Shown in pieces: positions 8,007-18,503 of a DNA stretch of 64,000 bases. The notes below the pieces were generated by a model. That model did not search any database. It had not been told where the DNA came from and was given only the letters and a program-made list of their open reading frames with translations. The position numbers and the translations under genes are program-made. The stretch's first letter is position 1; the number at the start of each line of letters is the position of its first letter. The stretch comes from Hymenobacter sp. HSC-4F20. Lineage in GTDB: Bacteria; Bacteroidota; Bacteroidia; Cytophagales; Hymenobacteraceae. The stretch is taken from contig NZ_JAHZTD010000002.1 of NCBI RefSeq assembly GCF_019599275.1, forward strand, positions 620,001 through 684,000, in the 5' to 3' direction.

Positions 8007-8249
8007 CTAATCCACGGTATCGTTGCCGCGGCGGGCGCGCCACCCGTAGCGCAACATCATCAGGGCTGCTACCAGCATCAGTAGGCTCAGAAGCAGCCGC
8101 CCTGACTGCAGACCGTTGCTTCCCACTTGCTGATATTCGTAATAGACTACTCCCAGCCGAAGCATTACGCCTAGTACCAGTAAAAATCCAGCAAGAAGAA
8201 ACAACCACCCAACTAAGCGTTGGGTTGAGGGTCGAAGGGGCCAAGACAT
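8007..8249 (-). CDS. Small two-helix membrane protein
   Basis: An 80-residue protein with two hydrophobic segments, about residues 12-35 (LVGWLFLLAGFLLVLGVMLRLGVV) and 52-66 (LLLSLLMLVAALMML), and a basic C-terminus ending RARRGNDTVD. It probably spans the inner membrane twice. No family is recognised. The open frame continues upstream to 8390, but that part overlaps the tRNA promoter and the tRNA on the other strand. I therefore place the start at the ATG at 8249; an ATG at 8273 is an alternative. Confidence 0.5.
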   Translation of the reverse strand: MSWPLRPSTQRLVGWLFLLAGFLLVLGVMLRLGVVYYEYQQVGSNGLQSGRLLLSLLMLVAALMMLRYGWRARRGNDTVD

Positions 8250-8324
8250 AGGCAGCAAGTGCTTCCGGCGCATGTGCACCGCTGGTGAAGAATAGCTAAG
8301 CGAGTTGAAGAATACGTAAGGGAG

Positions 8325-8354
8325 TTGGAATTTGATTTTAGCCCCGTATTTTTG
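8325..8354 (+). promoter_or_regulatory. Complete Bacteroidota promoter for tRNA-Gly
   Basis: A -33 element GTTG (TTG at 8325-8327), a 19-base spacer, and a -7 element TATTTTTG (8347-8354). The spacing is the known optimum for the main sigma factor of Bacteroidota. The tRNA begins 10 bases after the -7 box. Confidence 0.75.
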
Positions 8355-8363
8355 CCATACCAC

Positions 8364-8436
8364 GCGGGAGTAGCTCAGTTGGTAGAGCATCAGCTTCCCA
8401 AGCTGAGGGTCGCGAGTTCGAGCCTCGTTTCCCGCT
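8364..8436 (+). tRNA. tRNA-Gly, anticodon CCC
   Basis: A 73-base cloverleaf. The acceptor arms GCGGGAG and TTCCCGC pair (last pair G-T). The D arm is GCTC-AGTTGGTA-GAGC. The anticodon arm TCAGC/GCTGA holds the 7-base loop TTCCCAA, giving anticodon CCC. The T arm is GCGAG-TTCGAGC-CTCGT. The discriminator base is T, usual for bacterial tRNA-Gly. No CCA end is encoded. A terminator follows 7 bases later, so it is a single-gene unit. Confidence 0.95.
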
Positions 8437-8443
8437 CATTTAG

Positions 8444-8486
8444 AATCAGCCACTTAGACACACGTCTGGGTGGCTGATTTGTTTTT
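8444..8486 (+). terminator. Terminator after tRNA-Gly
   Basis: A 10-bp stem (AATCAGCCAC and GTGGCTGATT) closes an imperfect inner hairpin and is followed by TTGTTTTT. It sits right behind the tRNA. Confidence 0.8.
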
Positions 8487-8732
8487 GGCGGGTACGCCTG
8501 CAGAACCACTATAGCAGCTACCTGGGAACAATGGCCGAACAGGAATCAGCCGGGCGTGCAACGGACTTTCACACATCCTCGGTAACTTCTATTTAAGCCT
8601 AAGCAAGGACGATTTACCGGCAGGGCTTCTCTTCAACTGCGGCAATAGGTGTAGTATCGAATTGTTACGTAAACGAGCTTCTGATTAAATATCAGGCCCA
8701 ACTGCTCCTAATTCGCTTGTTCTCCCTCGTCA

Positions 8733-9581
8733 ATGAACATTTTTCTCCAGCGGGCTGCCCTTACACTCACGCTAAGTGCTGCTTCTGTAGCGCCTGGCAT
8801 AGCCCAGGTTGTGCTGCCCGCATCAGCTGACACTGCTACCGCGCACAAGTTTGAAAACCCGGCCGGTGTGCCGGCAGCCGCGAAGCTCCCCTGGTACAAG
8901 AGCAAGTTGGTAAAGGCGACCATTATACCGGCCGTGCTGATCGGCTACGGAGCGTACACGTTCAATGGGGGCGGCTTGTACACCAACCAAGAAGCCAACC
9001 GCGACATTCACCAGCTGTTTCCTACCTTCCGGACCCGGGCCGACGATATTCTCATTTTTGTCCCTTACGCCGAGCTAGGGTTGGTGGCGCTGGCGGGGGT
9101 AGAGTCGAGAAACGACCGGATTAATACCGGACTGGTGGTGCTAAAAAGTGAGATTATTATGCTCACCACTGTATTTGCGCTGAAAAACCTGACCCGTGAA
9201 ACCCGCCCCGATGGTTCCGATAACCTGTCGTTTCCCTCAGGGCACACGGCCCAGGCGTTTCTGGCGGCCAGCATCGTGCACAACGAGTTCCGCGACAAAA
9301 GCCCGTGGTACGGCATTGGGGCCTACACTATTGCCACCAGCGTAGCCGCCTTGCGCATGATCAATAACAAGCACTGGCAGAGTGATGTGGTGGCCGGGGC
9401 GGGCTTCGGAATTTTGTCGGCTCACCTTGGCTACCTTACCCACCGTAACCGCTGGGGCCGCAAGCCGCGCCTACCCCAAGGCATGAGCTTCACCCCTACC
9501 TGGCAGAGCGGCTACATGCTGAACCAGCCCGGCCTCCTGAACGGCGGGCCGGGCCTGCGCTTCACCTGGCAGCCCAAATAA
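8733..9581 (+). CDS. PAP2-superfamily phosphatase, exported
   Basis: A 282-residue member of the type-2 phosphatidic-acid phosphatase superfamily. A signal peptide covers about residues 1-24 (cleavage near GIAQ). The three PAP2 phosphatase motifs are present: KNLTRETRP (about residue 150), FPSGHT (about residue 170, with the catalytic-loop His) and NNKHWQSDVVAG (about residue 210, with the nucleophile His and its partner Asp). Known members remove phosphate from lipid phosphates or undecaprenyl pyrophosphate at the periplasmic side. The 246 bases upstream (8487-8732) hold no recognised element beyond the tRNA terminator. The next gene, an EamA protein, starts 78 bases downstream on the same strand and may share the transcript. 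Confidence 0.87.
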   Translation: MNIFLQRAALTLTLSAASVAPGIAQVVLPASADTATAHKFENPAGVPAAAKLPWYKSKLVKATIIPAVLIGYGAYTFNGGGLYTNQEANRDIHQLFPTFRTRADDILIFVPYAELGLVALAGVESRNDRINTGLVVLKSEIIMLTTVFALKNLTRETRPDGSDNLSFPSGHTAQAFLAASIVHNEFRDKSPWYGIGAYTIATSVAALRMINNKHWQSDVVAGAGFGILSAHLGYLTHRNRWGRKPRLPQGMSFTPTWQSGYMLNQPGLLNGGPGLRFTWQPK

Positions 9582-9659
9582 TTCCGCTGCCGGGGGCTGC
9601 GGGCCGTAGTGAGAGCGGAACGCAGTGCCTTGGCCCTACACTTTCTCTCAGTGGTTTTT

Positions 9660-10073
9660 ATGTGGTGGATATACGCCTTGCTATCGGCCCTTTTTGCAGC
9701 CCTGACGGCCATCTTGGCCAAAATTGGCATTAAAGGCGTTGACTCCAACCTGGCTACGGCCCTCCGCACCGTGGTAATTCTGGTATTGGCCTGGGGCATC
9801 GTGTACTTCCGTGGTGGCCTGGCGGAAGTGCACACGCTCACCCGAACCAACCTGCTCTTTCTGGGCTTGTCGGGGCTGGCGACGGGGCTGTCGTGGATTT
9901 TCTACTTCAAGGCCCTGCAGGTGGGTAGAGTGTCGCGGGTGGCTCCGGTGGATAAGCTGAGCGTGGCGCTGACCATAGTGCTATCGGTCGTGTTTCTGGG
10001 CGAAAAGCTAACCTGGCAGACCGGCGTAGGCGCGGGCCTGATTGTTATCGGCACGCTGGTACTGATTCTGTAG
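9660..10073 (+). CDS. Single-domain EamA (DMT) transporter
   Basis: A 137-residue membrane protein made of one EamA repeat of the drug/metabolite transporter superfamily. About five hydrophobic helices are seen: MWWIYALLSALFAALTAIL, ALRTVVILVLAWGIVYF, LLFLGLSGLATGLSWIFYF, a short one around ALTIVLSVVFLGEKL, and VGAGLIVIGTLVLIL. The conserved FKALQ and LGEKLTW stretches identify EamA. Full-size members carry two repeats, so a half-size form probably works as a homodimer. I placed the start at the ATG at 9660, which begins the first helix, not at the GTG at 9609. The substrate is unknown. Confidence 0.82.
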   Translation: MWWIYALLSALFAALTAILAKIGIKGVDSNLATALRTVVILVLAWGIVYFRGGLAEVHTLTRTNLLFLGLSGLATGLSWIFYFKALQVGRVSRVAPVDKLSVALTIVLSVVFLGEKLTWQTGVGAGLIVIGTLVLIL

Positions 10074-10248
10074 CCATCAGGGGCCTGCTTTCCTGGTGGC
10101 AGCGCGCTCCGGCAAGCAGTTGCCGGACGGTATGTTACCGCATGATTACCTGCCTCGTGGAATACGTAATGATTAGTTAACTGCTTCTTCATGAAGTACG
10201 GGTGAGCTATAGCGTTGGTTTACAATGTCTAACCAATACACCACCCGT

Positions 10249-13200
10249 ATGAAAAATGACATCAAAAGCTGGCTCCTGTTAGGCCTGCTTGTTCTGCTTC
10301 ACCACCTTGTATCTGCCCAGGTTACGTCCTCGGCTCTGAACGGGAAAGTGGCGTCAGATACGGGCGAGGACCTGATTGGCGTGACCGTGGTAGCCACTCA
10401 CTTGCCTACCGGTACGAAGCGTGGCACAGCCACCGAAGCCGACGGCCGCTTCACCATCCCGAACCTGCAGGCGGGCGGCCCCTACACCGTGCAGGTCAGC
10501 TACATCGGCTTTACTACCCAAACCCAGGGTAACATCTTCTTAACCTTGGGCAACACTACCCGCCTGAATTTCACGTTGGCCCCCGAGGCTACGGCCTTGC
10601 AAGAGGTAGTAGTAACCGGCTCGAATGAGGCCACCAAAACCGGCGCCGGCACCAGCGTGGGCCGGGAGCAGCTGCGCACGCTGCCTACCATTTCGCGCAG
10701 CATCCAGGATTTTACCCGCCTCGACCCGCGCAACTCCAACAACTCGTTTGCCGGCTCGAATTTTCGCTACAACAACGTGACCCTGGACGGGGCTATCAAC
10801 AACGACGCTATCGGGTTTAGTCCTTCCTCAGGCGGGGTGCCCGGTACTTCGGGCGTACCCGGCGGCTCGGCCCGCGCCAATCCTATTTCCTTGGATGCCA
10901 TTCAGGAGATTCAGGCCCAGGTAGCGCCCTTTGATGTGAAGCTGGGCAACTTCACCGGGGGCTCGGTAAATGCCGTGACTCGCTCGGGCACCAACGAGGT
11001 TACCGGCTCGCTCTACGCCTTCGGGCGCAATCAAGCCATTACGGGCCGCAGCATCGACGAGAGTCGCACCCGTCTCGGCAGCAGTTACCACGACTACCAG
11101 ACCGGGTTCCGGGTAGGCCTGCCGATCCTCAAAAACAAACTGTTTTTCTTCACCAACGCGGAAATTGCCCGCCGCCAGGAGCCAGTGTTCTACGGAGCCG
11201 GGCAGCAGGGCTCGGTGGTAAGCCAGGAACTGGCCCAGGCCATTACGGCCAACCTCCAGCAGAAATACGGCTACGACGTGGGCGCTTTCGGCAACTATAC
11301 CATCCACGCCAACAGCGACAAAATTTTCGGGCGTCTCGATTGGAACCTGAACGATAAAACCTCCGTGGTGCTGCGCCACAACTACATCAAGGCCAACGCC
11401 ACCAACCTGGAACGCTCCCTGAACCAGTTCAAATTTGGCAGTCAGGACTTCGACCAAAATAACCTGCAGAACTCGACGGTGATGGAGGTGAAGAGCAACT
11501 TCTCCAGTGCCTTGTCGAACTCCCTGGTGCTGGGCTACACCAACATCCACGACTACCGCTCTTTGCTGAACGGGGCCCAGGTGTTCCCGGCCATCCAGAT
11601 CAACAACGTGGGCACGGGCGCCAATTTCACGGGGAGCGGCATTGCCCTGCTCGGCGCCGACCGGGAGGCCAGCATTTACAACATGCGGCAGAAAACCTTT
11701 GAAATCACCGACAACGTGACCTTCTACCAGGGTGCTCACGCCATTACGCTAGGCACCCACAACGAGCTGTATAAGATTGACTACGGCTTTATCAACTCCT
11801 GGAACGGCCGCATAGAGTACCGCAACGTAAGCGACTTTCTGGCCGACCGGCCCCAGCGCATCCGCGGCACCTACAACGTGCAGGACAACTCCTATCAGTA
11901 CAACTACAACAATCCCTCGGCCTCGTTCCGCATCAATCTGTACAGCGCCTACCTGCAGGACGAATTCACGGTAAACGACCGGCTGAAGATTACGCCCGGC
12001 CTGCGCCTGGACCTGGCTGATGTACCTACCAAACCCACACTGAGCCCCAAAGTGACAAGCACGCCGGAGTATGTTTCCAGTACCGGCGCTACTTATGAAC
12101 ACACCAAGTTCTCGGACTTCAACAACCAGTTCCTGGGGCAGGTGCAGGTGTCGCCACGCCTGGGGTTCAACTTCGATGCGAAGGGAGACGGCTCAGTGGT
12201 GCTGCGCGGGGGCTCGGGCGTGTTTACGGGCCGGGTGCCGTTTGCCTGGTTTGGCTACGCCTTCTACAACAACGGGGTGAACTACAACTCCGTGGATTAC
12301 AACAACATCCAGACCACGGCCAGCATTACCAACAAGACGTACACGCTGAACTCTGACCCTACGAAAATCTACCAGCAGCTGCCCGCTTCGGCCCAGAACA
12401 CTACTGAAATCAACCTGATTGACAAAGACTTCAAGATGCCTCAGGTGTGGCGCAGCTCCCTGGCCCTGGACTACCTGCTGCCCGGTGGCGTGAAGGCGAC
12501 GGTGGAGGCCCTCTACACCAAGACGCTCTACGACGTGAAGTTCCAGAACATTAACCTCAAGGACTCCACGCGCTACCTCGGCGGCGGGCCTACGGAGTCG
12601 CCGTACTACCTTTCCGGCGGGCGCACGGGCGGCAAGGTGAACCCGCAGTTCTCGAACCTGTTTCTGCTCACCAACACCCGTCAGGGGTACCGCTACCAGC
12701 TCACAGGCCAGCTGAGCAAGAGCTTTAAGCAGGGCCTCGATGTGTCAGGCGCTTACACCTACGGGCAGTCCAAGGACATCAGCAACGGTATCCGCAACTC
12801 CTTCCAGAGTAACTGGGAGCTGAACCCGGCCCTGAATGTAAACGACCCCGGCCTGGCTTACTCCAACTTCGATTTGCGCCACCGGGTAGTAAGCACCGTG
12901 GGCTACCACCGGTCGTGGGCGCAGCGGTTCACCTCCTACGTGTCGCTGGTGCTCACCTACCAGTCGGGCTCCCCTTACACGTACGTCTACAACAACAACT
13001 TCCTGGGCAACGGTCAGCAGAACGTGCAGCTGCTCTACGTGCCCGGCAGCGCCACCGATGTCGTGTTCGTAGACCCGGCTTCGGTAGCCGGCTCGGGCGC
13101 CCTGCGTCCCGATGCCTCGGGTCAGCAGTACGCCGCTTTGCAATCCTACATCAGCCAAGATGACTACCTGCGCACCCGCCGCGGGCAGTATGCCGAGCGC

Positions 13201-13587
13201 AACGCTGCCCGCACGCCCTGGAACAACAACGCTGACCTGCGCCTGATGCAGGAAATCCGCCTGGGCGGCCTGACGGATGCTGCCTCCGGGGCTGTAACCA
13301 GTCACCCCCACACCATCCAGATTTCCCTGGACGTTATCAACGTAGGTAACCTGCTCAGCCGCGACTGGGGCCGCAAGTACTTTGTGCCGGACACGTTCAA
13401 CTCCACTTCGGGCATCGGCCTGACCCAGACCGGCTGGGCCGACGCCAGTGGGAACCTGTCGCGCTCCAACTCCGTCGTGTTCAACCGCCCGGCCTTCACC
13501 TATACTACCCCCACCACCAAGCCCTACTCCATCGACCAGCTGGCTTCCCGCTGGCAGGGGCAGCTGGGCGTACGGTACTCCTTCTAA
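10249..13587 (+). CDS. Oar-like TonB-dependent receptor with N-terminal carboxypeptidase-like domain
   Basis: A large outer-membrane protein (about 1112 residues). A signal peptide is followed by a carboxypeptidase regulatory-like beta-sandwich (LNGKVASDTGEDLIGVTV through YIGFTTQTQG). Then come a plug domain (LQEVVVTGS; QEIQAQVAPFDVKLGNFTGG, typical of Oar-type receptors) and a long 22-strand barrel ending in QLGVRYSF. Oar proteins act in protein or peptide traffic across the outer membrane; the ligand here is unknown. I chose the ATG at 10249 because it begins a compact signal peptide; an ATG at 10225 is in frame. No SusD partner follows, which argues against a classical glycan receptor. A terminator lies at 13607. 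Confidence 0.88.
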   Translation: MKNDIKSWLLLGLLVLLHHLVSAQVTSSALNGKVASDTGEDLIGVTVVATHLPTGTKRGTATEADGRFTIPNLQAGGPYTVQVSYIGFTTQTQGNIFLTLGNTTRLNFTLAPEATALQEVVVTGSNEATKTGAGTSVGREQLRTLPTISRSIQDFTRLDPRNSNNSFAGSNFRYNNVTLDGAINNDAIGFSPSSGGVPGTSGVPGGSARANPISLDAIQEIQAQVAPFDVKLGNFTGGSVNAVTRSGTNEVTGSLYAFGRNQAITGRSIDESRTRLGSSYHDYQTGFRVGLPILKNKLFFFTNAEIARRQEPVFYGAGQQGSVVSQELAQAITANLQQKYGYDVGAFGNYTIHANSDKIFGRLDWNLNDKTSVVLRHNYIKANATNLERSLNQFKFGSQDFDQNNLQNSTVMEVKSNFSSALSNSLVLGYTNIHDYRSLLNGAQVFPAIQINNVGTGANFTGSGIALLGADREASIYNMRQKTFEITDNVTFYQGAHAITLGTHNELYKIDYGFINSWNGRIEYRNVSDFLADRPQRIRGTYNVQDNSYQYNYNNPSASFRINLYSAYLQDEFTVNDRLKITPGLRLDLADVPTKPTLSPKVTSTPEYVSSTGATYEHTKFSDFNNQFLGQVQVSPRLGFNFDAKGDGSVVLRGGSGVFTGRVPFAWFGYAFYNNGVNYNSVDYNNIQTTASITNKTYTLNSDPTKIYQQLPASAQNTTEINLIDKDFKMPQVWRSSLALDYLLPGGVKATVEALYTKTLYDVKFQNINLKDSTRYLGGGPTESPYYLSGGRTGGKVNPQFSNLFLLTNTRQGYRYQLTGQLSKSFKQGLDVSGAYTYGQSKDISNGIRNSFQSNWELNPALNVNDPGLAYSNFDLRHRVVSTVGYHRSWAQRFTSYVSLVLTYQSGSPYTYVYNNNFLGNGQQNVQLLYVPGSATDVVFVDPASVAGSGALRPDASGQQYAALQSYISQDDYLRTRRGQYAERNAARTPWNNNADLRLMQEIRLGGLTDAASGAVTSHPHTIQISLDVINVGNLLSRDWGRKYFVPDTFNSTSGIGLTQTGWADASGNLSRSNSVVFNRPAFTYTTPTTKPYSIDQLASRWQGQLGVRYSF

Positions 13588-13606
13588 TCATTCGGTTAAC
13601 CGCAAG

Positions 13607-13634
13607 AAGCCGCTTCCTTCCGGGAGCGGCTTTT
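13607..13634 (+). terminator. Terminator after the Oar-like receptor
   Basis: An 11-bp stem (AAGCCGCTTCC against GGGAGCGGCTT, one G-T pair) with a 4-base loop and a TTTT tail, 20 bases after the stop. Confidence 0.82.
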
Positions 13635-13694
13635 ATGTTTCTGCCACTGCTGCTTTCGGCTCTGGCTTGGGGCCAGCATTCCGCAGAAGGATAG

Positions 13695-14336
13695 CTAGAA
13701 GGGCAGGGCAGCATCCAATTCCCGCTGAAAGGCCGCCAGAAACAGTCCGACGTGGTAGCCATCGGCCAGGCCGTGGTGCACATTCACGGATACGGGTAGC
13801 AGCAGGGCCTCACCCTGCCGCCGGGCCTTTCCCACTGAAATCTTCGGGATGCTGTCGGGGTGGCGAAAAGCGCGCGCGTGGGTCAGGCCCGTGAAGGCAA
13901 CCCACGGAATAGCCGAAAAGTGAATGACATCGGGGCGGGCGGTGGCCGGGCTCAGCCGCAGGCCGCTGCTCTGGCGCACGGCTTCCATTTCTGCCGCCAG
14001 TCCTACCCCAAACTCCGCCAGCGAAGCCGCATAGGGCACAAAGGAAAAGCTGAACGTAGTGTCGGGGCGGGTGAGGGTAGCGGAAGCGTGAATCTGGTCG
14101 TAGCAGTACACCTGCCCGTCTTCGATGCGGTAGCGCAGGGCCTCTACCCCGTTCACGGCCGTGAGGGCGCAATGCAGATAGAGCTGAAAGAACGATACGC
14201 CCAGTACTTTAGCCCGCGTGTAGGCCCGGCTGGCATCTACCTCCGCTACTAAGCCGAAAAACGGCTCCTCAAATGCGGAGAAGAAGGTAAAATGCTCCCG
14301 CCGGTTCCAGGTGCTCAGGTCTACTAGCTGCTTCAT
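13695..14336 (-). CDS. Chloramphenicol acetyltransferase-type (CAT) acyltransferase
   Basis: A 213-residue protein of the trimeric CAT family, which transfers acetyl from acetyl-CoA to a hydroxyl. The active-site signature HHGLADG is near the C-terminus (catalytic His188, structural Asp192). The N-terminal FFSAFEEPFFGLVAEVD and the middle YRIEDGQVYCYDQIHAS match the family, and the length is that of classical CAT. It may act on chloramphenicol, but many chromosomal homologues in Bacteroidota have no known resistance role. The start is the ATG at 14336; 57 bases upstream the HAD gene starts in the opposite direction. Base composition is like the neighbours, so nothing suggests recent transfer. 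Confidence 0.85.
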   Translation of the reverse strand: MKQLVDLSTWNRREHFTFFSAFEEPFFGLVAEVDASRAYTRAKVLGVSFFQLYLHCALTAVNGVEALRYRIEDGQVYCYDQIHASATLTRPDTTFSFSFVPYAASLAEFGVGLAAEMEAVRQSSGLRLSPATARPDVIHFSAIPWVAFTGLTHARAFRHPDSIPKISVGKARRQGEALLLPVSVNVHHGLADGYHVGLFLAAFQRELDAALPF

Positions 14337-14352
14337 AGGCCGGCAAGTTCGG

Positions 14353-14360
14353 TAACTTTG
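14353..14360 (+). promoter_or_regulatory. Bacteroidota -7 element (TAACTTTG)
   Basis: An exact TAnnTTTG match. It predicts a transcript start near 14366 and so selects the ATG at 14394 over the in-frame TTG at 14358, which lies inside the element. Confidence 0.62.
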
Positions 14361-14393
14361 GCCGATCAACTTTTGCCCCCTACTGTGCCTGCC

Positions 14394-15095
14394 ATGCCCG
14401 CTCCGCGCCTTATTGCCTTCGATGCCGATGACACGCTGTGGCCCAACCAGCCCCATTTCGACTACGCCGAAGCCCAGCTCTACGAGTTGCTCACGCACCA
14501 CGGCGAGCCGAACGTTATTGGGAGCCGCTTCTACGAGGTGCAGCGCCAGAACATGCACCTGTTCGGCTACGGGGCCAAGTCGTTTATGCTCTCGATGATT
14601 GAAACCGTCATTCAACTCACCGACGGCGCCGTCACCGGCCGCGAGATTCAGCACATCCTCGACCACGGCAAGCGTCTGCTCAGCTTCCCCATTGAGCTGT
14701 TGCCCGACGTGCCCGAAGTACTGGCTACCCTTAAGCAGCAAGGCTTTCCGCTGATGCTGCTCACCAAAGGCGACCTGTTCGACCAGGAAAGCAAGCTGGC
14801 CCGCTCCGGCCTCGGCGACTTATTCGACTACGTGGAAATTGTGAGCGAGAAAAACGAAAACACCTACCAGCGCCTGCTTACCCGCTACCAGGTGCGGCCG
14901 CAGGAGTTCCTGATGGTTGGCAACTCGCTGAAGTCAGATGTGCTGCCGGTGGCCCGCCTGGGCGCCCACGCGGTATACGTGCCGTACCACACTACCTGGG
15001 TTATGGAAGAAGTACCCGCCGAGCAGCTCGTGGGCGTTCCATTTACGCAGGTAGCTTCGTTGGCCGAAGTGCCGGCTTTGCTAGGAACTCTGTAG
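14394..15095 (+). CDS. HAD-superfamily hydrolase
   Basis: A 233-residue cytoplasmic hydrolase of the haloacid dehalogenase superfamily. Motif I is FDADDTLW (nucleophile Asp10, acid/base Asp12). Motif II is LMLLTKGD, motif III lies around KNENTYQRLL, and motif IV is VGNSLKSDVLPVARLGAHAVYV. A helical cap sits between motifs I and II (about residues 20-95), as in subfamily I enzymes of the YjjG/Gph type. These usually remove phosphate from small metabolites; the substrate is not predictable here. The start is fixed by the promoter at 14353. It is divergent from the CAT gene and convergent with the gene at 15109. Confidence 0.85.
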   Translation: MPAPRLIAFDADDTLWPNQPHFDYAEAQLYELLTHHGEPNVIGSRFYEVQRQNMHLFGYGAKSFMLSMIETVIQLTDGAVTGREIQHILDHGKRLLSFPIELLPDVPEVLATLKQQGFPLMLLTKGDLFDQESKLARSGLGDLFDYVEIVSEKNENTYQRLLTRYQVRPQEFLMVGNSLKSDVLPVARLGAHAVYVPYHTTWVMEEVPAEQLVGVPFTQVASLAEVPALLGTL

Positions 15096-15108
15096 GCAGC
15101 ACATCAAG

Positions 15109-15642
15109 TTACTTTCCTCTTTCTTCCAAAGGACGCCGGAACAGGTAGCTCGTTTCCCGGTACGCCCCGGCCACTACCGAGCTGACGTAGGTTGGCCGCT
15201 CCGGATTACTGCTGTTCTCCTTGGTTTCAACGGTTTGGGTAATGCCGGTGGGCTGCACCAGATTATGCACTTCTACCAGTTCCCATCCGTCTTCAATCAA
15301 CTCGTTCAGGGTTTGCATAACCAGCGCTTCTACCTCCCATTCCTTGTCGTTACCCAAAAAATCCCGTTTGCGTTTGTCGGGCTTCAGCCGTACGATGCCC
15401 CGCCAGGCGGGGGCCAGAAAGGCCTCGGTACTGCCTCGTAGCGTAAGCCGTTGGTAGCGAAATCGAGTGCTGGTTGCAGCCGGGGCCGCCTGCGTAACGG
15501 TAACAATAGGCTGCAGGCTGGCGGTAGGCAAGGGCGGCAGCGGGGGTAGACGCTGGCCGGCAGGGCCCGAGGATTTAGACTGAGCGGCCGCAGCCGACGA
15601 CACAAGCAGCCCCGGCAACAGAAAGAGTAGCAGATACTTCAT
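15109..15642 (-). CDS. Exported protein of unknown function
   Basis: A 177-residue protein with a clear signal peptide (about residues 1-21, cleavage near AAAAQ) and a Pro-rich linker. The mature domain contains RLTLRGSTEAFLAPAW, then an acidic, Trp-rich stretch EVEALVMQTLNELIEDGWEL and an end like RETSYLFRRPLEE. The LNELIEDGWELVEVHN piece recalls small alpha/beta domains that bind surface partners, but I do not recognise the family. Two ATGs (15642 and 15648) are possible; 15642 gives the most usual signal peptide. It lies downstream of uvrB on the same strand with a hairpin between (15661-15693). Confidence 0.6.
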   Translation of the reverse strand: MKYLLLFLLPGLLVSSAAAAQSKSSGPAGQRLPPLPPLPTASLQPIVTVTQAAPAATSTRFRYQRLTLRGSTEAFLAPAWRGIVRLKPDKRKRDFLGNDKEWEVEALVMQTLNELIEDGWELVEVHNLVQPTGITQTVETKENSSNPERPTYVSSVVAGAYRETSYLFRRPLEERGK

Positions 15643-15660
15643 ATGCATAAAAGCAGAAAG

Positions 15661-15693
15661 GTGGGGGCTGTACCCGTATGGATGTAGCCCCCA
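15661..15693 (-). terminator. Hairpin between uvrB and the exported-protein gene
   Basis: A 9-bp GC-rich stem (GTGGGGGCT and AGCCCCCAC) with a 15-base loop. On the minus strand it is followed by a pyrimidine-rich run with TTTT. It could end uvrB transcription, but it lies only about 18 bases before the next start, leaving no room for a separate promoter behind it. It may instead be an attenuator-like leader hairpin. Confidence 0.5.
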
Positions 15694-15784
15694 CCTCTCC
15701 GAATATTGTGCCAGCTTAATACAAGCTGCCTGCAAGCAGTACTCTGTACTCTACCCCAGCACAGCAGTACACTCAGCTAAGCGG

Positions 15785-17821
<2,037 letters not shown>

Positions 17822-17984
17822 GCAGAAGAAAGGTAGGCTCAAAAAAGCTAGCCTATGATAACTCCAAAACCTAACGTATGGTTCTGGGGGAGATGAGATG
17901 GTGCCTGAATGCCCGAGTGAAGCGCATCTTGGCGAGAAGGCATAGCCTACACACCCTGAACAGGGGGGGCTCCCTTGAAACGCA

Positions 17985-18021
17985 ACCAGCCCTCACCATC
18001 GTGCGGATGATGAGGGCTGGT
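17985..18021 (-). terminator. Probable terminator of the 18111 lipoprotein gene
   Basis: An 11-bp stem (ACCAGCCCTCA and TGAGGGCTGGT) continued by 4 more pairs after one mismatch, between uvrB and the lipoprotein gene. No T-run follows on the minus strand, so the call rests on position and stem quality. Confidence 0.5.
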
Positions 18022-18110
18022 CACGTTAGTAGGCTGGGCATGCCAAAGCGGATAACGGGGCGCCTCTTCGCCAAGGTACACCCCACTCAATCACTCACAC
18101 GAACTCCCCG

Positions 18111-18476
18111 CTACCGTGGGTCACGCCAGAGCACAATGGGATCCGTGGCAGCAGTGGCAAAGTCGGTACAACGCCCGTCGCCGGCGTTAGTGGGGCTGAT
18201 GGTAGCCGCACACAGCACGTTGCCACAGGTATCGAACAGGTAGCTGAAACTGGTTCCGCCAGTTACCAGGTACACCGTGCGCCCCCGGTAGGTGTACTGA
18301 ATAACTTCGGCGGCCGGCGTTTGCTTGGGCTTCTGCTTAAGTTGCTCAATAAGCGTGGCGGAGAAATTACCGGGGCAACTGGCCACCGCCGAAACTTCAT
18401 CCAGGGAATCAGAGCAAGAGGTAGTTCCTCCTACTAAGAGGAGGCACGACGTTAAGTAGATAAACAGGCGGCTCAT
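18111..18476 (-). CDS. Small lipoprotein, possibly DUF6970-like
   Basis: A 121-residue protein with a lipoprotein signal (lipobox TTSC, Cys21). The mature part contains Cys residues in CPGNF, FDTCGNVLC and DGRCTDF that could form disulfides. The string YRGRTVYLV, then SYLFDTCGNVLCA, resembles a small Bacteroidota lipoprotein family I recall as DUF6970; I am not certain of the number. The function is unknown. It lies 28 bases after the stop of the ECF-sigma partner gene on the same strand, so it may be the third gene of that operon. The ATG at 18476 gives a complete signal. Confidence 0.62.
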   Translation of the reverse strand: MSRLFIYLTSCLLLVGGTTSCSDSLDEVSAVASCPGNFSATLIEQLKQKPKQTPAAEVIQYTYRGRTVYLVTGGTSFSYLFDTCGNVLCAATISPTNAGDGRCTDFATAATDPIVLWRDPR

Positions 18477-18503
18477 GCACGAAACGAGGACACAGCACTT
18501 ACA

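Noticed and set aside
10828..11739. Open frames on the minus strand inside the Oar-like receptor
   Set aside because: The receptor is continuous in the other direction with a full barrel. The antisense frames show no family features.
13695..14336. CAT homologue as an acquired resistance gene
   Set aside because: No mobile element or composition change surrounds it, and chromosomal CAT-type acyltransferases of unknown role are common in the phylum.
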